In this document: positions 51,739 to 59,714 of the stretch, piece after piece
Numbering within the stretch: position 1 is the first letter of the stretch
Layout: the number at the start of each line of letters is the position of its first letter
Origin: an uncultured Gemmatimonadales bacterium
GTDB taxonomy: Bacteria; Gemmatimonadota; Gemmatimonadetes; JACCXV01; JAHWKZ01
Assembly (NCBI GenBank): GCA_947259315.1
Contig: CAMYLR010000011.1
Span: 69,590 to 133,589 of the forward strand
Direction: 5' to 3'
Length of the DNA: 64,000 nt
The notes under the pieces: generated by a model
Databases searched by the model: none
Told to the model about the DNA's origin: nothing
Seen by the model: only the letters and a program-made list of their open reading frames with translations
Program-made: the position numbers and the translations under genes

Positions 51739-52705
51739 TTCGAGGTTCGAGCGTTTTCGAAGGCTGCGGCGAACGCCAGCGATGCGAGCGTTGATCGCCG
51801 AGACTCGACTCTCTGCGCGCCAGCTGGTGTATCCGATGTTTGTTCGGGACGGACAGGGGGTACGCGAACCGATCGCGTCGATGCCGGGCCAGGAGCGGGT
51901 GTCGGCCGACGAGCTGGTGCGCGATGTCGACCGTGCCTCCGAGCTCGGGATCGGTGGAGTCTTATTGTTTGGCTTGCCGGCCGAGAAAGACGGTGTCGGC
52001 AGCGGCGCATGGGACGAAGACGGGGTCGTTCAGCGCGCGATTAGGGCGGTGCGCCAAGCCGATCCGGGCTTGGTCGTGGCGGCCGACGTTTGTCTGTGTG
52101 GCTACACCGATCACGGTCACTGCGGGGTGTTACGCGATGGCGATGTGGACAACGACGAGACGTTGCCGTTGCTGGCGCGAGCTGCCGCGTCCCTGGCGGC
52201 AGCAGGGGCGGATATCGTCGCGCCGAGCTCGATGATGGACGGCCAGGTCGCGGCGATCCGTTTGCAGCTCGACGAGGCGGGTCACCGGGACGTGGCGATC
52301 ATGGCTTATGCCGCCAAGTACGCGTCGGCGTTCTACGGCCCGTTTCGTGACGCCGCCGATTCAGCTCCCCAGAGCGGAGATCGGCGGGGGTACCAAATGG
52401 ATCCGTCCCATGTTCGGCAGGGGTTGGCGGAGATCGCTACCGATCTCTCCGAGGGGGCCGACGTGGTGATGGTCAAACCCGCGCTGGCCTATCTCGACGT
52501 GATTCGCGCCGCGCGCGAGCGGTTCGACGCGCCCCTCGCTGCGTACAGCGTGAGCGGTGAGTACGCGATGCTGGCGGCGGCCGCCGAACGCGGTTGGCTG
52601 GATCACGAGGCCGTGGTTCTCGAGTCGCTGAACGCGATCGTCCGTGCGGGTGCGGACATCGTGATCACCTACTCCGCACTGGATGCCGCCCGTTGGCTGA
52701 GTTGA
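51731..52705 (+). CDS. hemB: Delta-aminolevulinic acid dehydratase (porphobilinogen synthase)
   Basis: 324 residues from a GTG at 51731. The active-site cysteines C121, C123 and C131 (ADVCLCGYTDHGHCGVL) mark the zinc-dependent form. The Schiff-base lysines are K196 (YAAKYASAFYGPFRDA) and K249 (VVMVKPALAYLD). It condenses two aminolevulinates to porphobilinogen. TTGA overlap with hemQ. Confidence 0.95.
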   Translation: MSSSRFERFRRLRRTPAMRALIAETRLSARQLVYPMFVRDGQGVREPIASMPGQERVSADELVRDVDRASELGIGGVLLFGLPAEKDGVGSGAWDEDGVVQRAIRAVRQADPGLVVAADVCLCGYTDHGHCGVLRDGDVDNDETLPLLARAAASLAAAGADIVAPSSMMDGQVAAIRLQLDEAGHRDVAIMAYAAKYASAFYGPFRDAADSAPQSGDRRGYQMDPSHVRQGLAEIATDLSEGADVVMVKPALAYLDVIRAARERFDAPLAAYSVSGEYAMLAAAAERGWLDHEAVVLESLNAIVRAGADIVITYSALDAARWLS

Positions 52706-53388
52706 GCGCTCGCAATTTCGTCCACGTGCTGGCGTTACGGGTCGACCCCGCCTGGCGGAGGGAATCGCGTGAAACGCGTCGCGTCGAGTGCGAAGAGCTG
52801 CTCGAGGCCGCCAGTCGAGCCGCCGAGAGAGTGACGACATACACGTACTCGATGATCGGCACACGGACCGACGTGGATCTGCTGTTTTGGCGACTCGGTG
52901 CGTCGCTCGAGGACCTCGAGGAGACCGCGAGTTCGCTGTTGTGTTCGGGTGTCGGGAAATGGTGCACGATCTCCCATTCCATGATCGGCTTGGTCCGACC
53001 TTCTAAGTACGTAAAAGAGAGAACTCCCCAGGAGGAGGCGATGTTCACCGGCGATCGTTCCCGGTATCTGATCGTCTACCCGTTCGTCAAGACGACCGAG
53101 TGGTACTTGCTGCCGGAAGACGAGCAACGTCGTCAGATGTCGGAGCACATCCGGGTGGGGCGGCGCTACCCGATGATCCAGCAGTTGCTCGCATATTCGT
53201 TTGGACTCGACGATCAGGAGTTCATCGTCGCTTACGAGACCGATGATCTTGGCGCTTTTCAGGACCTCGTTCGTGACCTCAGAGCGACCGAAGGCCGGTT
53301 GGCGACGGTCCGCGACGTTCCGCAACTGGTAGGGGTCCATCGTCCGCTGGCCGACATAATGGCGTTGATCGGAGGGTCGGAGGCGTGA
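52702..53388 (+). CDS. hemQ: Chlorite-dismutase-family protein, probable coproheme decarboxylase HemQ
   Basis: 228 residues from a TTG at 52702 overlapping the hemB stop. Family blocks: FWRLGASLEDLEETASSLLC, GRTR-like motif replaced by IGTRTDVDLLFW, then YLIVYPFVKTTEWYLLPEDE, MSEHIRVGRRYP and YSFGLDDQEFIVAYETDDLG. By the spacing known in the Listeria/Geobacillus enzymes, Y126 (VYPF) fits the catalytic Tyr and H149 (SEH) the heme ligand. HemQ converts iron-coproporphyrin III to heme with two peroxide-dependent decarboxylations. Its place inside a hem operon rules against a true chlorite dismutase and implies the coproporphyrin-dependent route. Confidence 0.88.
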   Translation: MSARNFVHVLALRVDPAWRRESRETRRVECEELLEAASRAAERVTTYTYSMIGTRTDVDLLFWRLGASLEDLEETASSLLCSGVGKWCTISHSMIGLVRPSKYVKERTPQEEAMFTGDRSRYLIVYPFVKTTEWYLLPEDEQRRQMSEHIRVGRRYPMIQQLLAYSFGLDDQEFIVAYETDDLGAFQDLVRDLRATEGRLATVRDVPQLVGVHRPLADIMALIGGSEA

Positions 53389-54656
53389 ACCAGACGCTGT
53401 TTGCGCAAGCCAGAGAGCTCTTCCCCGGGGGGGTCAACAGCCCGGTGCGCGCCTTCGGTGCGGTGGGGGGGACCCCGCGCTTTATCACGCGCGCTGAAGG
53501 CGCCCACGTGTGGGACGCGGACGGCGTCAGACGAATCGACTACGTCTCGTCGTGGGGCGCGATCATCCTCGGTCACGCCGATCCCGGCGTCGTCGATGTG
53601 GTCCGTTCAGCTGCCAGCCTTGGCACGAGCTACGGCGCGCCGACTCCGGCTGAGATCGCGCTCGCGGAGCGCATTCGGGCTGCGATACCGTCGGTCGAGC
53701 GGATGCGTTTCACATCCTCGGGGACGGAAGCGGCGATGAGCGCAGTCCGCTTGGCGCGAGCCCACACAGGCCGGACAAAAATCCTGAAGTTCGCTGGGTG
53801 TTACCATGGGCATATCGACGCGCTCTTGACGGCGGCGGGCTCCGGGGTCGCGACGATGGGATTGCCGGGGAGTGCCGGGGTGTCCCCAGAAGCCACCCGT
53901 GACACGCTGGTGGCTCCGTACAACGATCTAGGCGCGGTGAACGAGCTATTCGACCGTTATGGAGATGAGCTCGCGGCCGTATTGGTCGAGCCGGTGGCTG
54001 CTAACATGGGGCTGGTCCTGCCAGCGCCGGGCTTTCTCGAGCTCCTGCGCGAGCAGGCCAGCGCGCATGAAGCATTGCTGGTCTTCGACGAGGTCATAAC
54101 GGGGTTTCGCGTGGCGCCGGGTGGCGCTCAGGAGCGGTACGGCGTGATCCCTGACTTGACGTGTCTGGGGAAAGTGATCGGTGGCGGTCTTCCGGTCGGG
54201 GCGTTTGGCGGCCGGGCCGATATCATGGCTCAGGTCGCACCCGATGGACCTATGTATCAAGCCGGGACTCTGTCAGGCAACCCGTTGGCGATGGTCGCGG
54301 GCGCGGCGACTTTAGGTCGCCTCACGGACCGCAGTGTGTTCGATCGGTTGGAACAACAGACCGCTCGGCTGGCGACCGGGCTTGCGGAAGCGATTGACGC
54401 CAGCCCGCACGCCGGACGCGCTAGCGTGGCTACGCTTGCATCTCTGCTGACGCTCTTCTGGACGCCGCAACCACCGACCTCGTTCGCCGAAGCCCAAGCC
54501 GGCGACGACGAAGCGTTCGCGCGGTTCTTTCACGGCCTGCTCGATCGCGGCATCAGCCTGCCACCTTCGCCCTACGAAGCCTGGTTTGTGACGCTGGCTC
54601 ACGGCGAGGACGAGATCGAAGCCACGTTGGCGGCTGCCGGGCAAGCGCTTGCCTAA
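53385..54656 (+). CDS. hemL: Glutamate-1-semialdehyde 2,1-aminomutase
   Basis: 423 residues from a GTG at 53385 (GTGA overlap with hemQ). Family opening ARELFPGGVNSPVRAFGAVG; PLP site with SSGTEAAMSAVRLAR, CYHGHIDALL, LLVFDEVITGFR and the Schiff-base K263 in CLGKVIGGGLPVGAFGGR. It makes 5-aminolevulinate from the product of HemA. Usual length. Confidence 0.95.
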   Translation: MNQTLFAQARELFPGGVNSPVRAFGAVGGTPRFITRAEGAHVWDADGVRRIDYVSSWGAIILGHADPGVVDVVRSAASLGTSYGAPTPAEIALAERIRAAIPSVERMRFTSSGTEAAMSAVRLARAHTGRTKILKFAGCYHGHIDALLTAAGSGVATMGLPGSAGVSPEATRDTLVAPYNDLGAVNELFDRYGDELAAVLVEPVAANMGLVLPAPGFLELLREQASAHEALLVFDEVITGFRVAPGGAQERYGVIPDLTCLGKVIGGGLPVGAFGGRADIMAQVAPDGPMYQAGTLSGNPLAMVAGAATLGRLTDRSVFDRLEQQTARLATGLAEAIDASPHAGRASVATLASLLTLFWTPQPPTSFAEAQAGDDEAFARFFHGLLDRGISLPPSPYEAWFVTLAHGEDEIEATLAAAGQALA

Positions 54657-54671
54657 CCGGTCCCGGTTCTC

Positions 54672-55682
54672 GTGAGCGATCGTTTCCTCCTCGCCTGTCG
54701 CAGCGAAGAGGTGGATTGTACGCCGGTCTGGTTTATGCGACAGGCGGGTCGATGTTTGCCCGAGTACCGCGCGATTCGAAAGCATCATTCGTTGCTGGAG
54801 ATCGTTCGCCAGCCCGAGCTCTGCACAGAAGTCACGCTCCAACCGGTCGACCGGTTCGGGGTCGATGCCGCGATCGTGTTCTCTGACATCACGCTGCCTT
54901 TTCTTGGCCTCGGCGTTCAATTCGAGATTCAATCCGGGGTTGGCCCGGTGGTCGAGAGCCCTTTGCGGGAGCCGGTTGACGTCGAACGGCTGTCGGTATT
55001 CGATCCGCATTCCGACGTGGCCGAGCTGTTCGCCGCGATCGATTTGATACGACGCGCGAGCGCGGTGCCCGTGATCGGTTTCGCGGGCGCACCGTTTACG
55101 CTGGCGGCATACCTGATCGAGGGTCGACCATCGAGACGGTTCCATCTCGTGAAGGGTTTTATGCACCAACACCCCGGTGCCTGGCGGCGGCTGATGGAAC
55201 AGTTGACTGACGCGACGATCGCGTATCTGGCGGCTCAGGTCGAAGCTGGCGCCCAAGCGCTGCAGGTCTTCGATTCGTGGATCGGAGCGCTGAGCCCGAG
55301 CGATTATCGCGCGTCGATTCAGCCGCATATGGAACGCTTGTTTGGGAGCCTGCCGCCGGTTCCGACGATCCACTTTGGGACCGATACGGCGGGGTTGCTG
55401 CCGTCATTGGCGGAGGCTGGGGGTGATGTCATCGGGCTCGACTGGCGTATCGATCTCGACCGTGGGTGGGAGATCGTCGGCGACCGTGGGATCCAGGGTA
55501 ACCTCGACCCAGTGGTCGCAGCCGGCCCGTGGGAGGTCGCCGAGCGTCAGACCCGTGCGATCCTGGCCGCGGCGGGTGGCCGGCGAGGGCACGTGTTCAA
55601 CCTCGGCCACGGCGTTCTTCCCCACACACCCGTCGATAACTTGAAACGGTTGGTCGAGCTGGTTCACGAGGAGACCGCGTGA
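54672..55682 (+). CDS. hemE: Uroporphyrinogen decarboxylase
   Basis: 336 residues from a GTG at 54672. The signature TPVWFMRQAGRCLPEYRAIR is at residue 18, followed by DAAIVFSDITLPFLGLG and the second signature block GFAGAPFTLAAYLIEG; GHGVLPHTPVDNL lies near the end. It decarboxylates the four acetate side chains to give coproporphyrinogen III. GTGA overlap with hemH. Confidence 0.95.
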   Translation: MSDRFLLACRSEEVDCTPVWFMRQAGRCLPEYRAIRKHHSLLEIVRQPELCTEVTLQPVDRFGVDAAIVFSDITLPFLGLGVQFEIQSGVGPVVESPLREPVDVERLSVFDPHSDVAELFAAIDLIRRASAVPVIGFAGAPFTLAAYLIEGRPSRRFHLVKGFMHQHPGAWRRLMEQLTDATIAYLAAQVEAGAQALQVFDSWIGALSPSDYRASIQPHMERLFGSLPPVPTIHFGTDTAGLLPSLAEAGGDVIGLDWRIDLDRGWEIVGDRGIQGNLDPVVAAGPWEVAERQTRAILAAAGGRRGHVFNLGHGVLPHTPVDNLKRLVELVHEETA

Positions 55683-56590
55683 CTCCGGGATTGCTGGTCA
55701 TGTCGTATGGGACCCCTGAGCGACTCGAGGACGTCGAGTCGTATTACACCCACATTCGGCGTGGCGATCCGCCCCCTCCGGAGCTGCTCGACGAGCTAGT
55801 GGAGCGTTACCGGGCGGTTGGGGGTCCCACGGCTCTAAATCGCATCACGCGTCGACAGGCGGCCGCGCTGGAAGCGACGCTCGGAGATCGTGGAGCCCAT
55901 GTTCAACTGTATATCGGGTTCAAGCACGTGGCGCCGTTCATCGGCGATGTCGTTGAACAGATGGCCGCCGATGGCATCGAAAGGGCGGTCGGCCTCGTGT
56001 TGGCTCCGCACTATTCGCTGCGCTCGATCGCCGAGTACCAGACGTATGCGGAAAAGAAGCGACCCGACGGTATGCGGTTAGACATCGTTTCAAGTTGGCA
56101 CGACCATCCGGCGTTTATCGACGGGCTCGCCCGGCGGCTCAGCGATGCGCTGCCGGGCGCAGGCGACAACCCGCACGTCGTTTTCACGGCACATTCGGTG
56201 CCCGCATCGGTGCTCAATCGCGGCGATCCATATCCTGATCAACTCCAACGCACGGCCCAACTGGTAGCCGAGGCCGCAAGCCTTGACGGGTGGTCCTTCG
56301 CCTATCAGAGCGCTGGTCGTACCGGCGAACCGTGGCTGGGCCCGGACATCCTCGAGACGATCGATGAGCTCGCGGAGCGGCGGGAGAGAGGTGTGGTCGT
56401 GCAATCGATCGGATTCGTGGCCGACCACCTCGAAGTGCTCTACGACCTCGACATCGAAGCCCGCGATCTGGCGAACCGGCGTGGACTCGCCTACGCTCGC
56501 GCCGCAATGCAGAACGACGATCCGGACTTCATCGAAGCGCTGGCGACCATCGTTGAAGATCGATTGGCGACACTCGAGTCGACAGGATGA
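55679..56590 (+). CDS. hemH: Ferrochelatase (probably coproporphyrin ferrochelatase)
   Basis: 303 residues from a GTG at 55679. LVMSYGTPERLEDVESYYTH at the start, YRAVGGPTALN, VFTAHSVPAS with the metal-site H172, WLGPDILETID and IGFVADHLEVLYDLDIEA with E252. The short bacterial form. With HemQ in the same operon it should insert iron into coproporphyrin III and not protoporphyrin IX; this is inferred from context. No gene for the oxidation step (HemY/CgoX, HemG or HemN) is in the window. Confidence 0.92.
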   Translation: MTPGLLVMSYGTPERLEDVESYYTHIRRGDPPPPELLDELVERYRAVGGPTALNRITRRQAAALEATLGDRGAHVQLYIGFKHVAPFIGDVVEQMAADGIERAVGLVLAPHYSLRSIAEYQTYAEKKRPDGMRLDIVSSWHDHPAFIDGLARRLSDALPGAGDNPHVVFTAHSVPASVLNRGDPYPDQLQRTAQLVAEAASLDGWSFAYQSAGRTGEPWLGPDILETIDELAERRERGVVVQSIGFVADHLEVLYDLDIEARDLANRRGLAYARAAMQNDDPDFIEALATIVEDRLATLESTG

Positions 56591-56648
56591 ATGTGAGTTG
56601 GGGGGCCGCTCGGCAGAGCGTAGCTTGATGGCAACGAAAGGGTGAATC

Positions 56649-56948
56649 TTGAGCGTCTTTGGTAGACTGATCTTTGGCAGATGGTTCGCGCGATGGCTGC
56701 TCCGCGGTGGGCCGTGGGCGATCGCTGCCAAGCTGGCCGCAGTTGGCATTTGGGGCGCGTTCAAGTGGCGCCGTGAAACGCGCCGTCTCGCGCGCGAGGT
56801 GGAGCGCCGGGAGATCGAGGCCGAGTACGAGGTCCTGCCAGGAACCTCGGCTCCTGGGACGGGTACCGGTTCTCGGAGGCCGACCGCCGAATTGCCCGAA
56901 ACATCAGCCGATAGTCAATACCCTCAGAGGAGAACAGACGGTGCTTAG
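56649..56948 (+). CDS. Small membrane-associated hypothetical protein
   Basis: 99 residues from a TTG at 56649 (AAAGGG upstream). Arg-rich N-terminus with a hydrophobic stretch (LLRGGPWAIAAKLAAVGIWG), then an amphipathic charged helix (RRETRRLAREVERREIEAEY) and a Pro/Thr/Ser-rich tail. Its stop overlaps the GTG of the next gene by 8 bases. I do not recognise it. Confidence 0.5.
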   Translation: MSVFGRLIFGRWFARWLLRGGPWAIAAKLAAVGIWGAFKWRRETRRLAREVERREIEAEYEVLPGTSAPGTGTGSRRPTAELPETSADSQYPQRRTDGA

Positions 56949-57684
56949 AACATTTTTTGTCGGAGTGTTTGCCACGTTTGTATTGACCATGCCGGTCCTG
57001 GCTCAGGACGATACCGCGGAGAACGGTGAGCCCGAGGTGGCCGCCGATGCCGCACCAGCGGCCGAAGAAGAGCCAGCGGCCGAAGAAGAACCAGCGGCCG
57101 AAGAAGAGCCAGCGGCCGAAGAAGAGCCAGCGGCCGAAGAAGAGGTCGTGTCAATGCACGATTGGGAGTTCGCGCTCCAGCCGACCCAGCACGCGCCCAG
57201 CGGCGCGGGAGTGGTCAAGGTGACCGAGGGCGACGCCGGACAGGCTCTGGTGGTCGAGGTCGAGGGGCTACCGCTGATCGATGAGCTCGACCAGGAAGAC
57301 CGCGACGTCAACGCCTACACGGTATGGATCGTCCCGAGCAAGGAGCGCGTCAAGGAATCGACCTTGGCCGGTGTGGTCACGGTGGGTCCGGAGGGAACCG
57401 GCGCGTTTGAGAGCACGACCTCGCTGGAGACGTTTGGCATCATCGTTACCGCCACGCCGGACGGTGCGCCGGAGGCGATCTCGGGGGTCCCGGTCCTGAC
57501 CGGAATACCGGTGACATCGGCGCCACCAGCCGCCCCAGCTGAAGACGCCGCGGCCGATACGCCGCCCGCGGAAGGGGAAGCGGCTCCAGCTGAGGACGCC
57601 GCCGCCGATGCCCCGCCAGCTGAGGGCGAGGCCGAGCCCGAAGCCGAGGAGCCGGACGAGGAAGCGCAAGGCCAAGCTTTTTAG
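56941..57684 (+). CDS. Secreted acidic protein with PAAEEE repeats
   Basis: 247 residues from a GTG at 56941 (GAGGAGA 7 bases upstream). A signal peptide (TFFVGVFATFVLTMPVLAQ) is followed by an Ala/Glu-rich stretch with five PAAEEE units, then a globular part of about 120 residues (MHDWEFALQPTQHAPSGAGV, VWIVPSKERVKESTLAGVVT, FGIIVTATPDGAPEAISGVP) that looks like an all-beta anti-sigma-like or immunoglobulin-like domain. A second Ala/Pro/Glu-rich tail follows. Probably periplasmic. Function unknown. Confidence 0.65.
   Translation: MLRTFFVGVFATFVLTMPVLAQDDTAENGEPEVAADAAPAAEEEPAAEEEPAAEEEPAAEEEPAAEEEVVSMHDWEFALQPTQHAPSGAGVVKVTEGDAGQALVVEVEGLPLIDELDQEDRDVNAYTVWIVPSKERVKESTLAGVVTVGPEGTGAFESTTSLETFGIIVTATPDGAPEAISGVPVLTGIPVTSAPPAAPAEDAAADTPPAEGEAAPAEDAAADAPPAEGEAEPEAEEPDEEAQGQAF
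57055..57144 (+). repeat. Five tandem 18-bp repeats encoding PAAEEE
   Basis: The unit CCAGCGGCCGAAGAAGAG is repeated five times (57055-57144) with a single G/A change in the second copy. Being in frame, it can expand or contract by slippage without breaking the gene. Confidence 0.9.
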
Positions 57685-57725
57685 CGTCGCTTAGCGACTC
57701 TTAGTAGGACCAGCCACACAGGATG

Positions 57726-57757
57726 ACCGCCTCCCCCGCTCGGGGAGGCGGTTTTTT
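57726..57757 (+). terminator. Strong Rho-independent terminator
   Basis: ACCGCCTCCCC (57726-57736) and GGGGAGGCGGT (57742-57752) form a perfect 11-bp stem around a 5-base loop, followed by a T-run 57752-57757. It separates the heme-side genes from the division cluster. Confidence 0.95.
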
Positions 57758-57767
57758 GTGGGTCTAC

Positions 57768-57797
57768 TTGACACGGCTGGCGCGTTCGTCCTACAAT
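57768..57797 (+). promoter_or_regulatory. Sigma70-type promoter of the mra/dcw cluster
   Basis: TTGACA (57768-57773), an 18-base spacer and TACAAT (57792-57797). Transcription would start near 57804, inside the MraZ boxes, so MraZ bound there would block initiation. Confidence 0.8.
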
Positions 57798-57833
57798 GTG
57801 GGGCCAGGTGGGAAATAATGGGAGAAAGTGGGC
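57798..57833 (+). promoter_or_regulatory. MraZ operator: four (G/A)TGGGN boxes at 10-bp spacing
   Basis: GTGGGG (57798), GTGGGA (57808), ATGGGA (57818) and GTGGGC (57828) recur every 10 bases, one helical turn. This is the known pattern of MraZ binding sites (TGGGN direct repeats). The last box contains the proposed GTG start of mraZ itself. Autorepression of the cluster is expected. Confidence 0.85.
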
Positions 57834-58289
57834 TGTGGACACGAACGTTGTGGGGTCAAAACGTCGTTTCTTGGTCAGTACACGCATTCAATCGATGAGA
57901 AGGGTCGGGTCAGCCTCCCAGCACGGTTCAGGGACGGCGAGGCGGGTCAATCTTTTGTTGCCACCCGTGGGCTCGGGTCATGTCTCTTCCTCTACCCGTT
58001 GGCCGAGTGGGATCGGGTCCTCGCGCGATTCGACCGTCAGAAGGCTCGAATCGATCCCGAGCAGCGACGTCACTTTCTCCAACTCATGCGACACACCGTC
58101 GAGACGACCGTCGACGCCCAGGGGAGAATCCTACTCCCGAGCCCTCTCGCCAAGCTGGCAGGCATCGGCGATGAGGTCACGTTCGTGGGCGCTGGGGACG
58201 TGATCGAGATGTGGGACCCGAAGCATTATGAGGAGTTTGTTGGCCAAGCTGGTGAGGAGTTCGATCAATGGTTGACTCAGTACCTGTAG
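57828..58289 (+). CDS. mraZ: Transcriptional regulator MraZ
   Basis: 153 residues from a GTG at 57828, the only standard start in frame; homologues usually begin at the SFLGQY segment (about residue 13), so the first 11 residues (MGCGHERCGVK) are an unusual extension or a non-standard start (ACG at 57858) is used. Two AbrB-like SpoVT motifs: GQYTHSIDEKGRVSLPARF with the DxxGR signature, and VETTVDAQGRILLPSPLAKL. It forms a ring that binds the TGGG boxes upstream and represses the division cluster. Confidence 0.92.
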   Translation: MGCGHERCGVKTSFLGQYTHSIDEKGRVSLPARFRDGEAGQSFVATRGLGSCLFLYPLAEWDRVLARFDRQKARIDPEQRRHFLQLMRHTVETTVDAQGRILLPSPLAKLAGIGDEVTFVGAGDVIEMWDPKHYEEFVGQAGEEFDQWLTQYL

Positions 58290-58296
58290 CGCGACC

Positions 58297-59247
58297 GTGC
58301 CCGAGCGGCGGTTCCACGAACCGGTCCTGTTGACGGAGACGATCGCGATGCTGAGGCCAGTTACAGGAAAAACGTATCTCGACGCCACGCTCGGTGGTGG
58401 TGGGCACGCCGAGGCGATTCTCGAGGCGTCGGCGCCAGCCGGACGATTAGTGGGACTGGATCGGGATCCGCAGGCGATCCAGTTCGCAGGCCAGCGGTTG
58501 GCGCGGTTTGGTGATCGGGTCGAGTTATTGAATACGAACTTCGCCGAGATCGACCGGACGTCGAGGCTCGAGCAAGCGCATTTCGATGGCGCTCTGCTCG
58601 ACCTCGGCGTTTCCTCGGCGCAAGTCGACGACGTGGTGCGCGGCTTCAGCTACCGTCAGGACGCTCCGCTGGATATGCGGATGGGGCCCAGAGGGGAACC
58701 TGCTCGGGAATTGTTGTCGCGCGCCGCACCATCGACCCTCGAGCAGATCATTCGAGACTACGGTGAAGAACGTCACGCACGGCGTATCGCCAAGGCGATC
58801 GTGCGTGAGCGCGAACGCGAGCCGATCAATACTACCAATCGGCTGCGAGCCATCGTCGAGTCGGCAGTCCCAGCGAGCTCGCACCAGCTCAAGAGCGTCG
58901 CGAGGGTCTTCCAGGCGATCCGAATCGCCGTCAATGACGAGCTGACGGCGTTAAAGAGTGGTCTTAAACAAATTGAGCGGCGGCTGAACGCCGACGCCCG
59001 GCTAGTGGTGATCGCGTATCACTCGTTGGAAGACCGTGTAGTCAAGCGGTATTTCCGCGAGTTGGCGGCGGATTGCGAGTGTCCGCCCGATCTCCCCGTT
59101 TGCCGGTGTGACAAGGTTTCTGAGGCGGACGTGCTCACCCCCCGACCGATCCGTCCGACCGAGGCCGAAGTCGCCGCCAATCCTCGTGCTCGGAGCGCGC
59201 GTTTGCGCGCCATCGAGCGGCGCCGCCAGGTGGCGGACCAAACCTAG
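58297..59247 (+). CDS. rsmH: 16S rRNA (cytosine1402-N4)-methyltransferase
   Basis: 316 residues from a GTG at 58297, 7 bases after mraZ. FHEPVLLTETIAMLRP, the SAM site YLDATLGGGGHAEAIL, GLDRDPQAIQFA, ALLDLGVSSAQVDDVVRGFS, the FQAIRIAVNDEL block and VIAYHSLEDRVVKRYFRE are all present. It methylates N4 of C1402 in 16S rRNA. Standard place in the dcw cluster. Confidence 0.96.
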   Translation: MPERRFHEPVLLTETIAMLRPVTGKTYLDATLGGGGHAEAILEASAPAGRLVGLDRDPQAIQFAGQRLARFGDRVELLNTNFAEIDRTSRLEQAHFDGALLDLGVSSAQVDDVVRGFSYRQDAPLDMRMGPRGEPARELLSRAAPSTLEQIIRDYGEERHARRIAKAIVREREREPINTTNRLRAIVESAVPASSHQLKSVARVFQAIRIAVNDELTALKSGLKQIERRLNADARLVVIAYHSLEDRVVKRYFRELAADCECPPDLPVCRCDKVSEADVLTPRPIRPTEAEVAANPRARSARLRAIERRRQVADQT

Positions 59248-59267
59248 CGCCGGAAAGTAGGGAGTCG

Positions 59268-59714
59268 GTGAACGTCTACGTTCGTGAGTATCGCAAGATC
59301 GAACACCGAACCCGTCGCCGAACCAGTTTTGCGTGGCATTATCTGCCGACGCTCCTGTTGCTCACGGCTGCAGTCGTCGTCGGCAAGGTCTACGTCCAGT
59401 CGGTCGCGATTCGGTGGTCTGATCGCGCTTTGGAGCAGAAAACCACGGCGCGAGATCTAGAGACCACGAATGATGCGCTGGCGCGTTCGATCGCAGTGTT
59501 GACGACCCGAGACCGGGTAACGCACGTTGCAGACCGGCGCCTGGGCATGGTCACTCCGACCGAGATCGACATCGTTTGGCTGCCGGTTCCCGATGGTACC
59601 CCCGCGCACGCACCGCCACTGCCAGCCAAGATCGATGGTGGAGTGCTGGCCACCGTGGGCGGTTGGCTTGATGCGCTCTGGCAGGAGGAAGCTCTCGCGC
59701 TGACGAGCCAATAG
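59268..59714 (+). CDS. ftsL: Cell-division protein FtsL-like
   Basis: 148 residues from a GTG at 59268. Basic cytoplasmic N-terminus (REYRKIEHRTRRRTSFAW), one membrane helix (YLPTLLLLTAAVVVGKVYVQ), then a coiled-coil (ALEQKTTARDLETTNDALAR) and the RLGMVTPTE end typical of FtsL/FtsB-type proteins. Assigned from position between rsmH and ftsI and from topology, because the family is weakly conserved. It should bridge FtsQ and FtsB and help activate FtsWI. Its last base is the first of the next gene. Confidence 0.8.
   Translation: MNVYVREYRKIEHRTRRRTSFAWHYLPTLLLLTAAVVVGKVYVQSVAIRWSDRALEQKTTARDLETTNDALARSIAVLTTRDRVTHVADRRLGMVTPTEIDIVWLPVPDGTPAHAPPLPAKIDGGVLATVGGWLDALWQEEALALTSQ

Noticed and set aside
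52702-53388. True chlorite dismutase
   Set aside because: Gene lies inside an overlap-linked heme operon and no chlorate-reduction genes are nearby; the HemQ assignment explains the context.
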